Shown here: in pieces, positions 5,192-6,854 of the stretch | How the letters are laid out: every line of letters begins with the position of its first letter | Numbering within the stretch: position 1 is the first letter of the stretch | NCBI GenBank assembly: GCA_023382135.1 | Contig: JAMCQK010000100.1 | Coordinates: 1 to 6,854, forward strand | DNA length: 6,854 nt | Direction of reading: 5' to 3' | From: Deinococcus sp. | Lineage (GTDB): Bacteria; Deinococcota; Deinococci; Deinococcales; Thermaceae | Notes under the pieces: model-generated | The model's database searches: none | Seen by the model: the letters and a program-made list of their open reading frames with translations, nothing else | What the model was told of the DNA's origin: nothing | Translations under genes and position numbers: made by a program

Positions 5192-5197
5192 ACCGGG
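5183..5197. repeat. Palindrome CCCGGT-CAA-ACCGGG over the -35 box
   Basis: Two perfect 6-bp arms (5183-5188 and 5192-5197) flank a 3-bp centre and overlap the proposed -35 hexamer of the rpmH promoter. The position would suit an operator for a dimeric regulator. No regulator is known, and it could be chance in GC-rich DNA. Confidence 0.5.
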
Positions 5198-5411
5198 CGC
5201 TGGAAGTCTACCATGCCTGGGCCCTTTCGTATAGCACCCGAAGGCCTCTTCTGCGCCCGCCAGGGGGACAAACTACGCCAGCAAGGCGGTTCTTAACGGG
5301 GTGGTCAGGAAGGGAGCCACCGTATAAACCCACACCCAGCCAGTTTTCTCCCTCTGGTCGGCTGTGCCCGGCTAAGCCGCGTGCTCAGGTAGACCTCGCT
5401 CGGTATGCCAC
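5198..5411. other. No gene seen; possible upstream part of the pseudogene
   Basis: No intact gene, RNA gene or repeat is recognised here. The plus-strand frame of the downstream toxin-like remnant continues back through this stretch but is broken by stops at 5232-5234, 5325-5327 and 5373-5375. The pieces between them (for example NYASKAVLNGVVRKGATV at 5271-5324) look somewhat protein-like and may be older remains of the same gene. Confidence 0.3.
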
Positions 5412-5706
5412 CTGACTGTTGACACCGCCTATGCCTTCTTTGTGGGAGAGGGGCGGTGGTTGGCGCATAACGCTGACTGCGGAAAGATTGTGCTCGGCCA
5501 CTGGCCAGGAAACAAGGAGTTGGCAGATAAGCTTGGCGGCGAATACCCGGATATCCCAAAACCCTATCTGAGAAAGGATGTCCGACGCCGAGCGTTGGGC
5601 CGCCAATCAGAAGTTTCTCGGCCGGGCAATTGCTCGCGGAGACGAAATTATCCTTTCCACCCCTGTGAACGAAATGAAGGTTGGATTCTCTTGGTACAGG
5701 AGATAA
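5412..5706 (+). pseudogene. Frameshifted remnant like a polymorphic-toxin C-terminal domain
   Basis: Two plus-strand frames join into one plausible protein segment. The first (5412-5577) reads VDTAYAFFVGEGRWLAHNAD, then GKIVLGHWPGNKELADKLGG and EYPDIPKPYLRK. The second (5578-5706) reads MSDAERWAANQKFLGRAIAR, then GDEIILSTPVNEMKVGF. Removing one G from the GG at 5576-5577 fuses them. The order LGxxPxxxxLAxxLGxxYxDIP, then MSxAERWxANQxFLxxAIARGDEIxLSTP, resembles C-terminal domains found in Rhs/CDI-type polymorphic toxins and similar secreted proteins. That is recalled resemblance, not a search result. The usual ending (a tyrosine/leucine-rich strand and a GY motif) is missing, there is no start region, and no immunity gene is seen downstream. 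It is almost certainly non-functional as it stands. Confidence 0.5.
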
Positions 5707-5726
5707 CCTTCACCCCAAAAATCTAA

Positions 5727-5952
5727 GCCAGCCTGAACCGTAAAAATACCGCACAAGGCACCGGGACAGACATTTTCCGGCGTAGCTACCTCCAGGGTTG
5801 GCTCCCTTCCCATATCCGTCGAGTCTTAGGTGTGTTTGAACTAGTACAAGCGGGAAGAGACGTTACCGCTTTGGGATGGTTAGTGCTGTTTGACGTAGCA
5901 GATCACTGTTGGTCGGGGTCGATGGTTTGGCTTTGCTTTACTATCGAACTGG
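5727..5952 (+). other. Unrecognised open frame without a clear start
   Basis: After the TAA at 5724-5726 the plus-strand frame stays open to a TGA at 5976-5978, running into the 3' end of the oppositely oriented xylulokinase gene. It reads TDIFRRSYLQGWLPSHIRRV, then LGVFELVQAGRDVTALGWLV, then LFDVADH. The composition is protein-like, but there is no early ATG, GTG or TTG with a ribosome binding site, and I recognise no family. It may be a fragment of a decayed gene or a chance open frame. No terminator is evident for either neighbour. Confidence 0.25.
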
Positions 5953-6854
5953 CTAGCCCCAGAGGCCGCTCCCCTTGAGGGCCGGGTAGAGTCGGGCATA
6001 TTGATGGTACAGGCTTTGGTAAAGCGGCTTGAGGTCTGAGTCGGGTGCGTTGGCCTTCTCTTGAGGTCGCACGCAATGGGCCACGGCCTCTTCTACGCTT
6101 CGGAAAACCCCAGCTCCCACCCCGGCCAGAAGCGCCGCCCCAAACGAAGGTCCCTCCTCCACCTCGAGGCCCTGTAGCGGAGTCCCTAGCACCGCCGCGA
6201 TAATCTGCCGCCAAAGCTGGCTCCGCACACCACCGCCAACCGTGCGCAGGGCCTCCGGCTGCACCCCCAGGGCCTTAGTGCGTACCAGCGAGTCCTTGAG
6301 CGCGAAGGCCACGCCTTCCAGAAGAGCCCGCACTAAGTGCTCTTTGCGATGGGCCAGGCTGAGCCCAACCCAGGCCCCCCTGGCGTGGGGGTCCATGTGT
6401 GGGGTGCGTTCTCCAGCCAAATAAGGCAAGAAGAACAAGCCCTCGGCTCCCGGTGGCACCTGAGCGGCCTGGTCCATCAAAAGCTCGTAGGGGTCACGCC
6501 CTGACTGCCGAGCTGCAGCGAACTCTTCCGCTGCCAGGGTGTCACGGTACCAACGTAAACTACCCCCAGCCGAAAGCACCACGCCCATCAGGTGGTATTT
6601 GCCTGGTACTGCGTGGCAAAAAGCGTGCAAAGCTCCGTTCAAATCTATTTTGAGCTGATCGCTGTAGGCGAAGATGACTCCAGAGGTTCCCACTGAAACT
6701 GAGGCTGTTCCTTCGGCCACCACCCCGCTCCCCACTGCTGCAGCGGCGTTGTCCCCACCACCAGCGATGACCGGGAGGCCCTGGGGCAATCCCGTGAGTT
6801 GGGCGGCTTTGGTACTTAGATGTCCCGTGACGTCGGGCCCCTCGTATACTTCCT
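5953..6854 (-). CDS. xylB: Xylulokinase (FGGY family), 5' end beyond the window
   Basis: Xylulokinase phosphorylates D-xylulose with ATP to xylulose-5-phosphate, the step that feeds xylose into the pentose phosphate pathway. About 299 C-terminal residues are visible; full-length enzymes have about 480-500, so the N-terminal sugar-kinase domain is largely outside. The frame is open to the right edge, starting EVYEGPDVTGHLSTKAAQLT. GGGDNAAAAVGSG contains the aspartate equivalent to the catalytic base (D233 in E. coli XylB). SVGTSGVIF, the LPYLAGERTPHMDPHARGAW segment typical of xylulokinases and the FGGY signature region GGGVRSQLWRQIIAAVLG follow, then PSFGAALLAGVGAG. The C-terminus looks complete, ending at TAG 5953-5955. 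Xylose isomerase or a sugar transporter may lie upstream, outside the window. Other FGGY kinases (glycerol, gluconate, ribulose) fit less well. Confidence 0.93.
   Translation of the reverse strand, partial: EVYEGPDVTGHLSTKAAQLTGLPQGLPVIAGGGDNAAAAVGSGVVAEGTASVSVGTSGVIFAYSDQLKIDLNGALHAFCHAVPGKYHLMGVVLSAGGSLRWYRDTLAAEEFAAARQSGRDPYELLMDQAAQVPPGAEGLFFLPYLAGERTPHMDPHARGAWVGLSLAHRKEHLVRALLEGVAFALKDSLVRTKALGVQPEALRTVGGGVRSQLWRQIIAAVLGTPLQGLEVEEGPSFGAALLAGVGAGVFRSVEEAVAHCVRPQEKANAPDSDLKPLYQSLYHQYARLYPALKGSGLWG

Noticed and set aside
5607..5813. 68-codon minus-strand frame in the gap
   Set aside because: It lies opposite the toxin-like remnant, has no ribosome binding site or recognisable domain, and is probably a chance frame.
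5133..5952. Replication origin next to rpmH
   Set aside because: In many bacteria rpmH adjoins dnaA and oriC, but I found no cluster of DnaA-box-like TTATCCACA sequences and no dnaA in the gap.

Overview
The window looks like chromosomal DNA of a member of the Thermaceae, most likely Meiothermus or a close relative. The main reason is that rpmH (ribosomal protein L34) lies entirely inside a 5'-extended rnpA in another reading frame, with the two start codons 4 nt apart. That arrangement is known from Thermus. High GC, GTG and TTG starts and a probable leaderless gene fit the same group. The genus is inferred, not proven.

Layout, left to right. Positions 1-467 hold a tandem duplication with a 340-bp period: 1-127 is identical to 341-467. 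It carries a decayed minus-strand reading frame, possibly the 3' end of a transposase gene, and its right edge lies 5 bp from a gene stop. From 473 to about 5190 everything reads leftward on the minus strand. In transcription order this is a promoter near 5161-5191, then rpmH nested in rnpA, yidD, yidC, a 265-bp structured spacer, jag (khpB), prmC, and an inositol-monophosphatase-family gene. From 5198 to 5952 there is no intact gene. This stretch holds a frameshifted plus-strand remnant resembling the C-terminal domain of a polymorphic toxin, and an open but unrecognised frame. From 5953 to the right edge is the 3' two-thirds or so of a minus-strand xylulokinase gene, cut by the window edge.

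How the genes work together. The rpmH-rnpA-yidD-yidC-jag cluster is the conserved bacterial block that links ribosome assembly (L34), tRNA 5' maturation (RNase P protein) and membrane-protein insertion (YidD, YidC), with the RNA-binding protein Jag/KhpB. Two ATGA stop/start overlaps (rnpA/yidD and yidD/yidC) and the nested rpmH/rnpA pair imply strong translational coupling. PrmC, which methylates release factors, extends the translation theme. The phosphatase is the last gene before the repeat. The yidC-jag spacer is full of hairpins, and jag has a probable promoter of its own ending only 6 nt before its ATG, so the cluster is probably two or more transcription units rather than one simple operon.

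The most notable features are the out-of-frame rpmH/rnpA overlap with a very stable hairpin just after the rpmH stop, the structured yidC-jag spacer, the toxin-like pseudogene, and the 340-bp tandem duplication next to the phosphatase gene.
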